Shown piece after piece: positions 16,380 through 24,769 of a stretch of DNA of 64,000 nt. The translations under genes were made by a program, and so were the position numbers. The stretch is taken from contig NZ_MSDO01000022.1 of assembly GCF_001937195.1 (NCBI RefSeq), forward strand, positions 107,120 to 171,119, written 5' to 3'. Every line of letters begins with the position of its first letter. The first letter of the stretch is position 1. The stretch is from Salinicola socius (lineage in GTDB: Bacteria; Pseudomonadota; Gammaproteobacteria; Pseudomonadales; Halomonadaceae). Under the pieces are notes generated by a model. The model was not told where the DNA came from, did no database searches, and worked only from the letters and a program-made list of their open reading frames with translations.

Positions 16380-17027
16380 GTGGCTAATCATGATCTTCCC
16401 GAAGTCACGGTTCGGGAGCGAAACGAACAGCGAATTTTCGACGCGGCGGAAAACGTCTTCGCCCGGTACGGTTATCGGGGGGCCAGCATTCAGGCGATTG
16501 CCGCCGCCGCCGGGCTTCCCAAGTCGAACGTTCTCTATTACGTCGGCAGCAAGCGGCGGCTCTACATCATGTTGCTCGAACGCACGATGTGGCGCTGGAA
16601 CGAGATGCTGAGTGATATCAGTGTCGATGATGATCCGGCAGAAGTGCTCGAGGCTTTCATTCGCAGCAAGATGCGCCTGAGCCAGAGCCATCCTCAGAGT
16701 TCACGCCTGTTCGCCAACGAGATACTGCAGGGGGCGCCATTTCTCAAGGAGTCGCTGTTCGGGGAGATGCGGGACTGGGTCGAGTCGCGCACCTGCGTTT
16801 TCCGGGAATGGGCGAAGCAGGGTTTGATGGATCCGGTGGACCCGGTCTGGCTGATTTTTCTGATCTGGTCGGCGACACAGCACTACGCGGACTTCGAGAC
16901 GCAGATCGTGGGGATCACTCACCGCGAGACGCTCGCGGACGAGGATTTTCGATCGGCCAGCGATTTTCTCTGTCAGGTCATCATCAAGGGATGCGGCGTG
17001 CGTCGACGTGAACCATCCAAGCCTTGA
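16380..17027 (+). CDS. RutR-like TetR-family regulator
   Basis: Repressor-type regulator of 215 aa that starts with GTG, chosen because AAGGAG lies 5 bases upstream and the HTH domain follows at a normal distance. The HTH (residues 15-60) reads FARYGYRGASIQAIAAAAGL and NVLYYVGSKRRLY. The C-terminal ligand domain closely follows E. coli RutR, including SRLFANEILQGAPFL and LIFLIWSATQHYADF. RutR senses uracil and thymine and controls pyrimidine and purine breakdown. Here the gene is divergent from xdhABC-guaD with a RutR-like operator in between, so it probably controls purine oxidation. The effector, whether pyrimidine, purine or urate-like, is not known from sequence. Confidence 0.88.
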   Translation: MANHDLPEVTVRERNEQRIFDAAENVFARYGYRGASIQAIAAAAGLPKSNVLYYVGSKRRLYIMLLERTMWRWNEMLSDISVDDDPAEVLEAFIRSKMRLSQSHPQSSRLFANEILQGAPFLKESLFGEMRDWVESRTCVFREWAKQGLMDPVDPVWLIFLIWSATQHYADFETQIVGITHRETLADEDFRSASDFLCQVIIKGCGVRRREPSKP

Positions 17028-17406
17028 TGGGCGGAAGTCACGGGGAAGAGAGAAGGACTGGAAAAGAGAGAAGGACAGGGGAAGAGGGGGAAGAAGGTCA
17101 CGGTCGACCCGATATCGGAAGCGAGTCCTTTCGCGCTCAACTTCCTGTCGAGTCTCAACCTTGAGGGCCGGCAACGTCCTGTTGCACTGCTGTCGATCCC
17201 TGGATGCTGTCCCTGTTCGCGGTCCTTGCGAGCGCGAGTCATCCTTGAAGTTGCTTCCCTGCGGCAGCGGCATCCTGCCACCGGCAGTGTATACGAGGCG
17301 GGGCCGATAAAGCGATCAGGAAATTGGTGAAAAGTCCTTTATTTACAAAGTGATACGCTTTGCCATTGGTTCGCTTGCTAGCTTTATATAAGCCTTTGTT
17401 TATGCA
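17028..17406. other. Intergenic region after the RutR-like gene
   Basis: 379 bp without a gene. It contains a purine-rich tract at 17040-17101 of the same style as that at 720-797, then ordinary GC-rich sequence. An AT-rich end (17320-17406) follows, with a small dyad CAAAG/CTTTG and a GCTT-AAGC dyad before a T-rich stretch, weak terminator-like signals for modC or the regulator. Confidence 0.5.
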
Positions 17407-18513
17407 CTAGATCCGGGAGTCGAATGCGACGCTTCGGATCAGCGCCACGGCGGTTTTGCCCTCCGTCAGTTGCATTTCTTCACAAGCCTGACGGGTCAGT
17501 CGCGCACGGAGCCGTTGTTCGCCGAAACGCAGGCGCACTTCATTGGCGCTGGGCTCCTGCGGCGAGGCCTCGATCGCTTCGATCGTCGTCGTGATGCCGT
17601 TGCGATAACTGGTGCCTTCGGGCATGGCGTGGGCAAGCGCGACATCGCGCACGCCGACGCGTAGGCGCACCGGCGTACCGGGGGGCTGGTCGACAGCGGG
17701 AATGCGCAATGTCTGGCCATCGTCGAGGGCGACTCGTGTCAGTGAATAGACGCTATCGTGATCGACCACCTTGGCGCTCAGGCGGGTGGCGGCGTCGAAA
17801 CCACCGAGTCGGTCGGTCAGATCGAGCCGCATCATCAACTCGTCCAACTGGCCGTGGGCCGTCAGGCGACCCTGCTCGACCAGCGCCAGATGATCGGCAA
17901 TCGTGGCGATTTCCGCAGTATCGTGACTGACGTAGACCACAGGGATGTCGATTTCCCGGGTCAAGCGGACGAGATAGCGCAGCAGCTCCTGCTTTCGCTC
18001 GCCATCCAGCCCGGTCAACGGCTCATCCAGCAACAGCAGGCGAGGGTGGGTCAGCAGTGCTCTGCCGATGGCAACACGTCTGGCCTCGCCGCCGGACAGC
18101 GTGCCCGGCAGGCGCTCCAGCAGGTGACCGATCCCCAACAATGTCACCAGATCGTCGAAGCGCGAACGGGCGCTCGGCGGCATGCCGTAGGTCAGGTTGC
18201 CGCGCACGCGATAGTGCGGAAACAGCCGCGCTTCCTGAAACACGATGCCCAGCTGACGTTTGTGAACCGGAACCTGAGTTCTGCCTGCAACATCGGTCAA
18301 GGTGCGTTCGCCAAGCCGGACGTAGCCGGCATCCGGTCGGTCGAGGCCGGCAATCAACCTCAGAAGGCTGGTCTTGCCACTGCCCGATTGGCCGAACAGG
18401 GCGGTCACTCCGCTGGCAGGTACCGCGAGCGAGATATCCAGATCGAACTCCCCGAGCCGCTTTTGCAGGCGACAGTCCAGGGCATGGTTGCGCTCCAGGG
18501 ACGGCTCGCTCAT
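17407..18513 (-). CDS. modC: Molybdate ABC transporter ATP-binding protein
   Basis: ATPase that drives molybdate import with ModB and ModA. The ATG at 18513 gives 368 aa beginning MSEPSLERN and overlaps modB as ATGA. A longer upstream frame reads through modB and is not used. The Walker A motif GQSGSGKTS lies near residue 40, the signature LSGGEARRVAIGRALL near 137 and Walker B LLLLDEPLTGLD near 157. The H-loop is VYVSHD. The C-terminal third is a Mop/TOBE molybdate-sensing domain (from about residue 295), ending VALIRSVAF. It works with the xanthine dehydrogenase gene cluster by supplying Mo for the cofactor. Confidence 0.96.
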   Translation of the reverse strand: MSEPSLERNHALDCRLQKRLGEFDLDISLAVPASGVTALFGQSGSGKTSLLRLIAGLDRPDAGYVRLGERTLTDVAGRTQVPVHKRQLGIVFQEARLFPHYRVRGNLTYGMPPSARSRFDDLVTLLGIGHLLERLPGTLSGGEARRVAIGRALLTHPRLLLLDEPLTGLDGERKQELLRYLVRLTREIDIPVVYVSHDTAEIATIADHLALVEQGRLTAHGQLDELMMRLDLTDRLGGFDAATRLSAKVVDHDSVYSLTRVALDDGQTLRIPAVDQPPGTPVRLRVGVRDVALAHAMPEGTSYRNGITTTIEAIEASPQEPSANEVRLRFGEQRLRARLTRQACEEMQLTEGKTAVALIRSVAFDSRI

Positions 18514-19223
18514 CGATCCCGCTCCTGCAGGCGCTGCCGGGCCCGGCGAGCCAGCCATTCCGACGCCATCAGCGAGAGCATGGCGATCACGATCGAGAGC
18601 ACGCAGAGTCGCGCGGCGGCGGCTTCCTTGCCGGGTGTCTGAATCAGGGTATAGAGCGCCAGTGGCAGGGTGCGCGTCTCGCCGGGAATATTGGAGGCGA
18701 AAGTGATGGTGGCGCCGAATTCCGACAGCGCGCGGGCAAATGCCAGTACCGTGCCGGTCAGCAGGCCCGGCACTGCCAAGGGGAGGGTGATCGTGAACAG
18801 CACGCGCCAGCGATTCGCACCCAGCGTGCCGGCGGCGGCCTCCAGCTTGGGGTCGACCGCTTCCAGCGATAGCCTGACGGCGCGCACCAGCAGGGGAAAC
18901 GCCATCACGCCACCGGCGATGGCCGCGCCCTGCCAGGTGAACGGTAACGAGAAGCCGAAGCCCTGATACAACCACTGGCCCAGCCAGCCATTGCGCCCCA
19001 GCGACAGCAACAGCAGATAGCCCACCACGACCGGCGGGAGTACCAGCGGCAAGTGCAACAAACCGTCGAGCAGGGCTTTGCCGCGAAACTCGTGCCGTGC
19101 CAGCAGCCAGGCGACGGCGATGCCGGGGACCAGAATCCAGCCGACGGCACTGCCGGCGATTTTCAGGCTGAGGATGATCGCCTGCCATTCGGCTTCGGAA
19201 AGGGCTATCGCCTCGAGAAACAT
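18510..19223 (-). CDS. modB: Molybdate ABC transporter permease
   Basis: Inner-membrane channel subunit of the molybdate importer, 237 aa with five or six hydrophobic segments. The binding-protein-dependent permease motif that docks to ModC is seen as EAAAGTLGANRWRVLFTITL (EAA loop, around residue 133). FARALSEFGATITFASNI is also typical of ModB. It overlaps modC by four bases and follows modA with a 14-bp gap. Confidence 0.95.
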   Translation of the reverse strand: MFLEAIALSEAEWQAIILSLKIAGSAVGWILVPGIAVAWLLARHEFRGKALLDGLLHLPLVLPPVVVGYLLLLSLGRNGWLGQWLYQGFGFSLPFTWQGAAIAGGVMAFPLLVRAVRLSLEAVDPKLEAAAGTLGANRWRVLFTITLPLAVPGLLTGTVLAFARALSEFGATITFASNIPGETRTLPLALYTLIQTPGKEAAAARLCVLSIVIAMLSLMASEWLARRARQRLQERDR

Positions 19224-19237
19224 CCAGTCCTCGGCTA

Positions 19238-20032
19238 TCAGTCGGATTCGACGGGGGTGAAGCCGTAACGGGAGAAGATGGCTAGCGCATCATCGCCGGC
19301 CAACCATTGCCGAAACGCTTCGGTGGCATCGCTTGGTTCTGGATTCACCACGGCGAGGGGATAGGTGATCGGATCGTGACTGTCGTCAGGGAATGCACCG
19401 ATTTCCCTGACCTTGTCGCTGGCCTTGGCATCCGTTTCGTAGACGATGCCCAGCGGGGCTTCTCCGCGCTCTACCAGTGCCATCGCCGCGCGTACGTTAT
19501 CGCCGTTGGCGAGACGCGACTCCAGCGCTTCCCATTCACCAATCGACTGCAGCGCTTGCCTGGCATAGATCCCGGCCGGGACATTGCTGGTCTCGCCAAC
19601 CGAAAGTCGCCGATCATCGCCGAGCTGGGAAACGATCGTGGTCTCACCGCCCGGGGTGAAATCCGCGATATGGCTTTGGGTCGGCGCAATCAACACCAGC
19701 CGATTCGCGAGCAGGTCGAGACGCTGGCTGACAGCGACGTTCTGATCTTCCAGCCAGTTCATCCATTGCTCATTGGCGGAGATATAGACATCAGCCGGGG
19801 CGCCACTGGCGATCTGACGCGCGAGCGTCGAGGACGAGGCATAAACCGGAACGATATTGACGTCGTGTCCGGATTCGTAAGATTGGATCGCCTGGTCCAT
19901 GGCATTGGTCATCGAGGCGGCGGCGTAGACCTGAACCTGCGCCTTGGCATCATCGGCGGCGCGGGCACCGAATGGCAGACCCGTGGCCACGGCCAGCAGG
20001 CAGAAACAAGAGAGTTGGACGGGGGCGATCAC
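19238..20032 (-). CDS. modA: Molybdate-binding periplasmic protein
   Basis: Periplasmic receptor that captures molybdate or tungstate and delivers it to ModBC. It starts with GTG at 20032 and has a signal peptide (VQLSCFCLLAVATGLPFGARA) with likely cleavage near residue 26. The mature start VQVYAAASMTNAMDQAIQSY holds the oxyanion-binding AAAS motif. YASSSTLARQIASGAPADVY and TSNVPAGIYARQAL are further ModA motifs. The 264 aa are normal. It leads the modABC operon, and a ModE-box lies 9 bases upstream of the start codon. Confidence 0.95.
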   Translation of the reverse strand: MIAPVQLSCFCLLAVATGLPFGARAADDAKAQVQVYAAASMTNAMDQAIQSYESGHDVNIVPVYASSSTLARQIASGAPADVYISANEQWMNWLEDQNVAVSQRLDLLANRLVLIAPTQSHIADFTPGGETTIVSQLGDDRRLSVGETSNVPAGIYARQALQSIGEWEALESRLANGDNVRAAMALVERGEAPLGIVYETDAKASDKVREIGAFPDDSHDPITYPLAVVNPEPSDATEAFRQWLAGDDALAIFSRYGFTPVESD

Positions 20033-20040
20033 AGGATTCT

Positions 20041-20064
20041 CGCTATGTATGAATGGAAATAACG
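20041..20064. promoter_or_regulatory. ModE-box upstream of modABC
   Basis: A 24-base dyad, CGCTATGTAT at one end and ATAACG at the other. It has the same length and ends as the E. coli modA operator (CGTTATAT...ACATAACG). It lies directly before the modA start, so ModE bound with molybdate would block transcription. Confidence 0.75.
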
Positions 20065-20122
20065 AGAATCACTATAGCTTTCGGTCGTTCGGCGGTCGAG
20101 GGAAAACCGGATGCCGCGACTC

Positions 20123-20563
20123 TCAATCGGATTCGATACCTGACCCCGGCGCCGGCTCCGCCTCAGGCTCGGCCGCCGAGCCGGCGTGAGAAGAAGAGGT
20201 GTACTTGCGATCCGGCGAGAGACTCTTCAGCAGCGCCTGACCGCTGGGGTTTCGGGCCAGATCCGCCGTCAGCTGACGATAGTGGACGATGAGCCGGCGG
20301 CCCAGATCGGTGAGCGTCGCGCCGCCACGCTGGGTGCCACCGCTGGCGGTATTGACCACCGGGGCGGCTAGATGCCGATTCATGGTATCCAGCAGTTGCC
20401 ACGCCTTTTTATAGCTCAGGCCCATGTCACGACACGCCGCGGCGATCGAACCGTGTCGCTCGATCGCTTCCAGTAGATCGATCTTGCCGGGTCCGAGCAC
20501 GATCTCCGTGTCGGCGACCAGGCGAATTTGAAGGCGCGGCGTAGGGTGGTGAGTGCGGGTCAT
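20123..20563 (-). CDS. Short ModE-type molybdate regulator (HTH only)
   Basis: Winged-helix regulator resembling the N-terminal DNA-binding half of ModE: IDLLEAIERHGSIAAACRDM, LSYKKAWQLLDTMN and GGTQRGGATLTDLGRRLI correspond to ISYKSAWDAINEMN and GGKGGGGAVLTRYG in E. coli. The ATG at 20563 (146 aa) was preferred over an upstream TTG; neither has a clear binding site. The C-terminal molybdate-binding Mop domains of full ModE are absent, replaced by a short acidic Ala/Glu/Pro-rich tail. It stands upstream of modA on the same strand, with the ModE-box between them. Confidence 0.85.
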   Translation of the reverse strand: MTRTHHPTPRLQIRLVADTEIVLGPGKIDLLEAIERHGSIAAACRDMGLSYKKAWQLLDTMNRHLAAPVVNTASGGTQRGGATLTDLGRRLIVHYRQLTADLARNPSGQALLKSLSPDRKYTSSSHAGSAAEPEAEPAPGSGIESD

Positions 20564-20648
20564 GGCGGCATCATGGTGGTGGCGAGCCCCTCGTTTTACC
20601 ACAGGTGGCAAGACCGGGGCTCGTCAGGGACGCGTCATGAACGACGGA

Positions 20649-22052
20649 TCATGCCGTCCGGGTCAGCGCTCGACGGGCACCCGCTCGCCAGCGCAGCCAA
20701 TCCAGCATCACGAACAGCGCCAGGCTGGCGCCCATCACCGGCAAGGCATATCCCAGGGCGGCAGCGATGAGAACGGCACCAAACTGCGATCGTCGTCCCA
20801 TTCGGCGGTAGATGGATATGAGTGTCTGTGCCTCGCCGGATGCGGCGGATCGCCTTCGCCACCACATCGCGTAGCCCCAGCACACCAAAGTCGCCAGACT
20901 GGCGGCAAAGCCGATCAGCACCAGCTGATTGGGAAGCCCGAACAGAATGCCCATGTGCAGATCGATCCCCCAGCGGGTCAGCTTGGCGGCTAACGGGAAG
21001 GTGGCGAAATCGGCGCGATCGGTGACCGCGAAAGTCTGTGGATCGAGGGCGACCTGATCGACCTGGGTGGGCCACTCCCGACCGATTTCACGGATCTTCC
21101 AGGCCTGCAGCGGTGAACTCGGTGGCACGATTTCAATCTGAGTGGCGTCGATGCCAGCGGCCCGCGCGGCCCTCAAGGCCTGGTCGAAATCGCCGAGCGA
21201 CAGCGACGAGAGTTGCGACATGGCCATGTCGGCGTGTCCGGCTGACGCATGATGCGCGGCATGCGGGTCGCTTTCCCGTGCTGGACCTGTCTGTACGGAA
21301 TCCGCAGCCAGCTGCGTGGAGACGTTAGGCGTGCCCCAGCCCCAGGCGTGGCGAAGTTGCGCGATGTTGCCACCGGCCCACTGCGACCAGGTCAATCCCG
21401 TCGCCGAGAAGAACAGCAGACCGATCAGCGCGATGGACCCCAGCGTGGCGTGACGCTGACGCAAACGCTGCGGACCGGCTGTCTGTCGTCTGACCCGGCG
21501 CTGGCGCCACCACAGGAAACCGCCACCCAGCGCGGCGATCCATAGCCACGAAGCCGCCAGCTCGCTATAGAGCCGGCCGACGTCGCCCAGCAGCAGGCTG
21601 CGATGGAACTGATCGATGAAGGTTCGCAGCGGCAGGATGCCGCTGGTCCCATAGACCGGCATGTCGCCGCGGATTTCGAGCGTGACCGGATCGATGAAGA
21701 TCGCTCGGTGCTCCGAAGGCCCTAACTGTTCGCCTGTGAACATGACCCGCGTGGTCGTCCCCGGCTCGGGCGCGGGGCGAACGGCGGCGGGCTGGGAAGC
21801 GATGCCGGCGGCGTGCCGGGCGGCTTCTATCTGGCGTGACAGCGGCTGGGATTCTCCCTCGCTACGAGTGGTCAGGGCATCGTGATAAAGCCACTCCTCG
21901 AGCTGCGGCGTCAGCGCATAGGCGATACCGGAAAGCGCGGCGACGAGTAGAAAGGGGCCGACGAAAAGGCCGACATAGAAGTGGAGACGCGTGATCAGTG
22001 CGACCCACAGGGGCGGCGTGCGGCGATGGGTCGCCGATGAAACGGTGTCCAT
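20649..22052 (-). CDS. PepSY-associated transmembrane protein
   Basis: Inner-membrane protein of the PepSY_TM family, often linked to ferric-siderophore or copper handling, for which reductase roles have been proposed. The ATG at 22052 has AGGAG upstream, giving 467 aa; a longer upstream frame lacks family character. Membrane segments are seen near residues 15-40 (FYVGLFVGPFLLVAALSGI), about 150-175, 205-225, and two near the C-terminus (LVLIGFAASLATLVCWGYAM and the last helix). Two periplasmic PepSY-like stretches lie between them, with a His-rich loop (HAAHHASAGH) near residue 265. It is preceded by a DUF2946 gene on the same strand. No TonB-dependent receptor is nearby. Confidence 0.85.
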   Translation of the reverse strand: MDTVSSATHRRTPPLWVALITRLHFYVGLFVGPFLLVAALSGIAYALTPQLEEWLYHDALTTRSEGESQPLSRQIEAARHAAGIASQPAAVRPAPEPGTTTRVMFTGEQLGPSEHRAIFIDPVTLEIRGDMPVYGTSGILPLRTFIDQFHRSLLLGDVGRLYSELAASWLWIAALGGGFLWWRQRRVRRQTAGPQRLRQRHATLGSIALIGLLFFSATGLTWSQWAGGNIAQLRHAWGWGTPNVSTQLAADSVQTGPARESDPHAAHHASAGHADMAMSQLSSLSLGDFDQALRAARAAGIDATQIEIVPPSSPLQAWKIREIGREWPTQVDQVALDPQTFAVTDRADFATFPLAAKLTRWGIDLHMGILFGLPNQLVLIGFAASLATLVCWGYAMWWRRRSAASGEAQTLISIYRRMGRRSQFGAVLIAAALGYALPVMGASLALFVMLDWLRWRAGARRALTRTA

Positions 22053-22174
22053 GGAAGAACTCCTGACCTGAATCGGTGTGTCGCGCAGGACGCTGAGGCG
22101 TCGAGCGCACACGGGCGTCGCCGACGATGCATCTTTCAGAAGCAGGTAGGCGGCAACGATAGGAACGGCGTGAT

Positions 22175-22570
22175 TCAGGCCAGCGGCGGTGCTCGGGAGG
22201 CGTAGCGGGGATAGATCGGGGCCGTGGATGGCGACACCTTCATCGCCATCGGCCGGAAGACCACCGGAGGCGGCGTTACCGGCGGCATCTCGCGTGGGGG
22301 CTCGAGCCCCGGTGCATGCAGGAAAAGATCGCAGTAGCCACACGCGGCCATGTCGAAGTGACTGACGAGATGAGCGTCGCCAGTGGCTCCGGAATCGCCG
22401 GCATTGTGAGTATCAGCCGCTCCGTGGTGCGTCATGCCAGCCATGGCGCCAGACGGCATTTCCATCAACCGCTGCATCTGGCTGATCAACGGCCCCGTGA
22501 ACGCCATCAACATGGCGAACAGCGCGAGCGCGGTCAGCGAGCGTTTCCAGCGGTGGCAGAAATGCGTCAT
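22175..22570 (-). CDS. DUF2946 family protein
   Basis: Small exported or membrane-anchored protein (131 aa) with an N-terminal hydrophobic segment (SLTALALFAMLMAFTGPL). It carries a Met/His-rich stretch (MPSGAMAGMTHHGAADTH), a CGYC motif near residue 79 and a proline-rich end. Such features fit metal, especially copper, handling, and DUF2946 genes commonly neighbour copper or siderophore genes. It precedes the PepSY gene by about 120 bp and is probably transcribed with it. The biochemical role is unknown. Confidence 0.8.
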   Translation of the reverse strand: MTHFCHRWKRSLTALALFAMLMAFTGPLISQMQRLMEMPSGAMAGMTHHGAADTHNAGDSGATGDAHLVSHFDMAACGYCDLFLHAPGLEPPREMPPVTPPPVVFRPMAMKVSPSTAPIYPRYASRAPPLA

Positions 22571-22653
22571 TGTCGATCCAGGACGCCGTTGTCAGACCGC
22601 GACTCTACCCGTTGGCGTTTTCGCCGCCAATCATGGCCGGCTGGGGTGAGTGA

Positions 22654-23214
22654 TTATGTCGCACCGAGCGGAAGTCCAATTTGCGCTGCGTTTTCTCCGA
22701 GCCTTGTCCGTTCATGCTGCAGAAGCCAGCGTTTTCGCTCGATCCCGCCGGCGTAACCGGTCAGTTTGCCGTTGCTGCCGATGACTCGGTGACAGGGAAC
22801 GATCAGCGAAAGTGGATTACGCCCGTTCGCCGCACCGACCGCTCTTACTGCGAGCGGCGTTCCGATCGCAATGGCGATCTCCCGGTAGCTGCAGGTCTGA
22901 CCGTAAGGAATGGTTCGGAGTGCGCGCCAGACCATTGTCTGAAAATCGGTGCCCCGCGGTGTCATCGGCAGATCGAACGCCGTCAGCTCTCCTGAGAAAT
23001 AGGCTTCCAGTTGCTGCGCGCAACGCTCGGTGATGGCGTTGCCGCGCTCGGGCAGGTTCGGGCTGCTCGAAAAGGCGAGCCAGGTGAGTCCGCGATCGGT
23101 GGCGCGTATCTCGATGGGGCCGAGCGGTATCGGCTCCGGTGGGCGGTAGATCTGGACGTAGTCGTCGTGGCGGGCCGGGAGTCGCGAATCGTCGAATGGC
23201 GAGAAGGATGTCAT
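22654..23214 (-). CDS. ogt: Methylated-DNA--protein-cysteine methyltransferase
   Basis: Suicide repair protein that removes methyl groups from O6-methylguanine and O4-methylthymine. The active-site motif NPLSLIVPCHRVIGSNGKLTGYAGG is complete, the Cys in PCHRV being the acceptor, near residue 144. The HTH segment reads TIPYGQTCSYREIAIAIG. The ATG at 23214 (186 aa) overlaps the stop codon of the Ada-AlkA gene as ATGA, so the two repair proteins are translationally coupled. Confidence 0.95.
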   Translation of the reverse strand: MTSFSPFDDSRLPARHDDYVQIYRPPEPIPLGPIEIRATDRGLTWLAFSSSPNLPERGNAITERCAQQLEAYFSGELTAFDLPMTPRGTDFQTMVWRALRTIPYGQTCSYREIAIAIGTPLAVRAVGAANGRNPLSLIVPCHRVIGSNGKLTGYAGGIERKRWLLQHERTRLGENAAQIGLPLGAT

Positions 23215-24578
23215 AGGATCCGATTCCACAGTTGCAGTGTGAGATAGCTCCGCCAGGGCGAGGCGAGCGCGGGGTCGATCGATGTCGACAGGGTGGCAAG
23301 CGCGCGTCGCACGCCAACATCGCCATCGAGCCAGATGTCCGGGTCTGCGTTACCGCGAAAGGCGGCGACATTGGCGGTCCAGGGGCCAATCCCCTTGAGC
23401 GTGAGCCACTGCTGAGGGTCGTCGCCGACTTCTCCGCTGGCATAGGCGACTGCCAGACGGCGCACGGTCTCGCGACGGCTGCCGGGCAGCTTCAGAAAGC
23501 TCAGATCGCTGGCGGCGATGACGCTGGCGGCAGGAAAGTGGCGGCGATTGTTCCCCGCGCGCTCCCCGAGCTGATCGACCAGCTGCTGGATCAAGCGATT
23601 GGCGGCGGCAATCGAGATCTGCTGCCCCAGCACGGCGCGGATACCGGACTCGAACACGTTCCACGATCCTGGCAAGCGTAAGCCCTCGGCTAGCGGCAGT
23701 TCGGGAACGCACTGGCCCAGATGCGCTTCGATGGTTTGGGTATCGGCGTCCAGGTCCAGCATGCGCCGAATCTGGCGAACGATCGCGTTGAGCTCGCCGA
23801 GCTCGTTCAGCACCAGCGTTACCTCGAACTGGTGTCGCTCGGCATCGTGCCGGGCCTCGAAATGTCCGGCCGTCGCGCCATAGCGGATCGTGCGCCCGAT
23901 CGATTGCTCGCCGACCCATTCCAGGCCGTCGATGACATGGACCGCAAAGAAATGGCGCAGTCGTTCCCACTGATAGGGTGGACGATAGGCCAGTTTGAGG
24001 GTCAGAGCGGCATTTTTCCGACTCCGGCGACGGCGGATGTCGGTTGGCGTCAGCGACATCTGACGTTTGAAAGCGTCGTTGAAGCGGCGCAAGCTCGAAA
24101 AGCCGCTGGCGTGGGCGACGTCGATCACCGGCAGCGTCGTCTCGTGCAGCAGTTTCTTGGCGAAAAGACACTGGCGGTAGAGCGAATAGGCCTTGGGCGA
24201 CACTCCGAAGCGACGCTGAAACAGCTGACGCAGATAGCGTTCACCGATACCCAGTCGCTCACAGAGCTGTGTGATGTCTCCATTCTGCAGTGCACCGCCG
24301 TCGATCAGACCTATCGCCCGCGCCAGCGTGGTCCCGGACCCGATCCAGGCGGGCGAGTCCGGCGCGCTGTCCGGCCGGCAGCGTAGGCAGGGTCGATAGC
24401 CAGCGCTGGACGCCGCGACGGCGGATTCGAAGTAGCGCACGTGGCGTTCCTGCGGCAGTGTCGCCGGACAGACGGGGCGGCAGAAGATGCCGGTGGTGCT
24501 GACGGCGATGAAGAATCGGCCGTCGAAGCGGGCATCTCTGGCCAGACGGGCGCTTCGGCACTGCTGCGGGTCGAGCAT
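23211..24578 (-). CDS. alkA: Ada-like regulator fused to AlkA 3-methyladenine DNA glycosylase
   Basis: Three modules in 455 aa. Residues 1-75 are the Ada N-terminal zinc domain with TTGIFCRPVCPA and PCLRC (four cysteines, one the likely methyl acceptor). Residues 85-185 are an AraC-type HTH (LCERLGIGERYLRQLFQRRF, VAHASGFSSLRRFNDAF). The rest is an AlkA glycosylase with the helix-hairpin-helix LKGIGPWTANVAAFRG and the catalytic Asp region WLDGDVGVRRAL. It excises alkylated purines and probably also senses alkyl damage to activate its own operon with ogt. Full-length and intact. Confidence 0.93.
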   Translation of the reverse strand: MLDPQQCRSARLARDARFDGRFFIAVSTTGIFCRPVCPATLPQERHVRYFESAVAASSAGYRPCLRCRPDSAPDSPAWIGSGTTLARAIGLIDGGALQNGDITQLCERLGIGERYLRQLFQRRFGVSPKAYSLYRQCLFAKKLLHETTLPVIDVAHASGFSSLRRFNDAFKRQMSLTPTDIRRRRSRKNAALTLKLAYRPPYQWERLRHFFAVHVIDGLEWVGEQSIGRTIRYGATAGHFEARHDAERHQFEVTLVLNELGELNAIVRQIRRMLDLDADTQTIEAHLGQCVPELPLAEGLRLPGSWNVFESGIRAVLGQQISIAAANRLIQQLVDQLGERAGNNRRHFPAASVIAASDLSFLKLPGSRRETVRRLAVAYASGEVGDDPQQWLTLKGIGPWTANVAAFRGNADPDIWLDGDVGVRRALATLSTSIDPALASPWRSYLTLQLWNRIL

Positions 24579-24708
24579 GGTGGCGGATCCTGATCATCGT
24601 CTCGAGGTCATTGTAACGCCTGACCACGGGTTGACTGGCCGGATCCGGCACTCAATGCGCTTCCTCTGGACTCTGACCCGAGAATCCGGTGATCTCGACT
24701 ACCCGTCG

Positions 24709-24736
24709 AAAAAAAACGGCGCTTCGGAGGCGCCGT
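24709..24736 (-). terminator. Terminator of the yjbEFGH operon
   Basis: On the minus strand, a 7-bp stem ACGGCGC / GCGCCGT with loop CTCCGAA is followed by eight Ts. It lies 33 bp beyond the yjbH stop codon and is a strong Rho-independent terminator. Confidence 0.92.
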
Positions 24737-24769
24737 GAAAAGGCCGTGCGTTCAACACGCTGGAGGATA

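Noticed and set aside
18514..19188. N-terminal extension of modC by more than 200 residues
   Set aside because: The extension runs through modB in another frame; the true start overlaps the modB stop as ATGA and gives a normal-length ModC.
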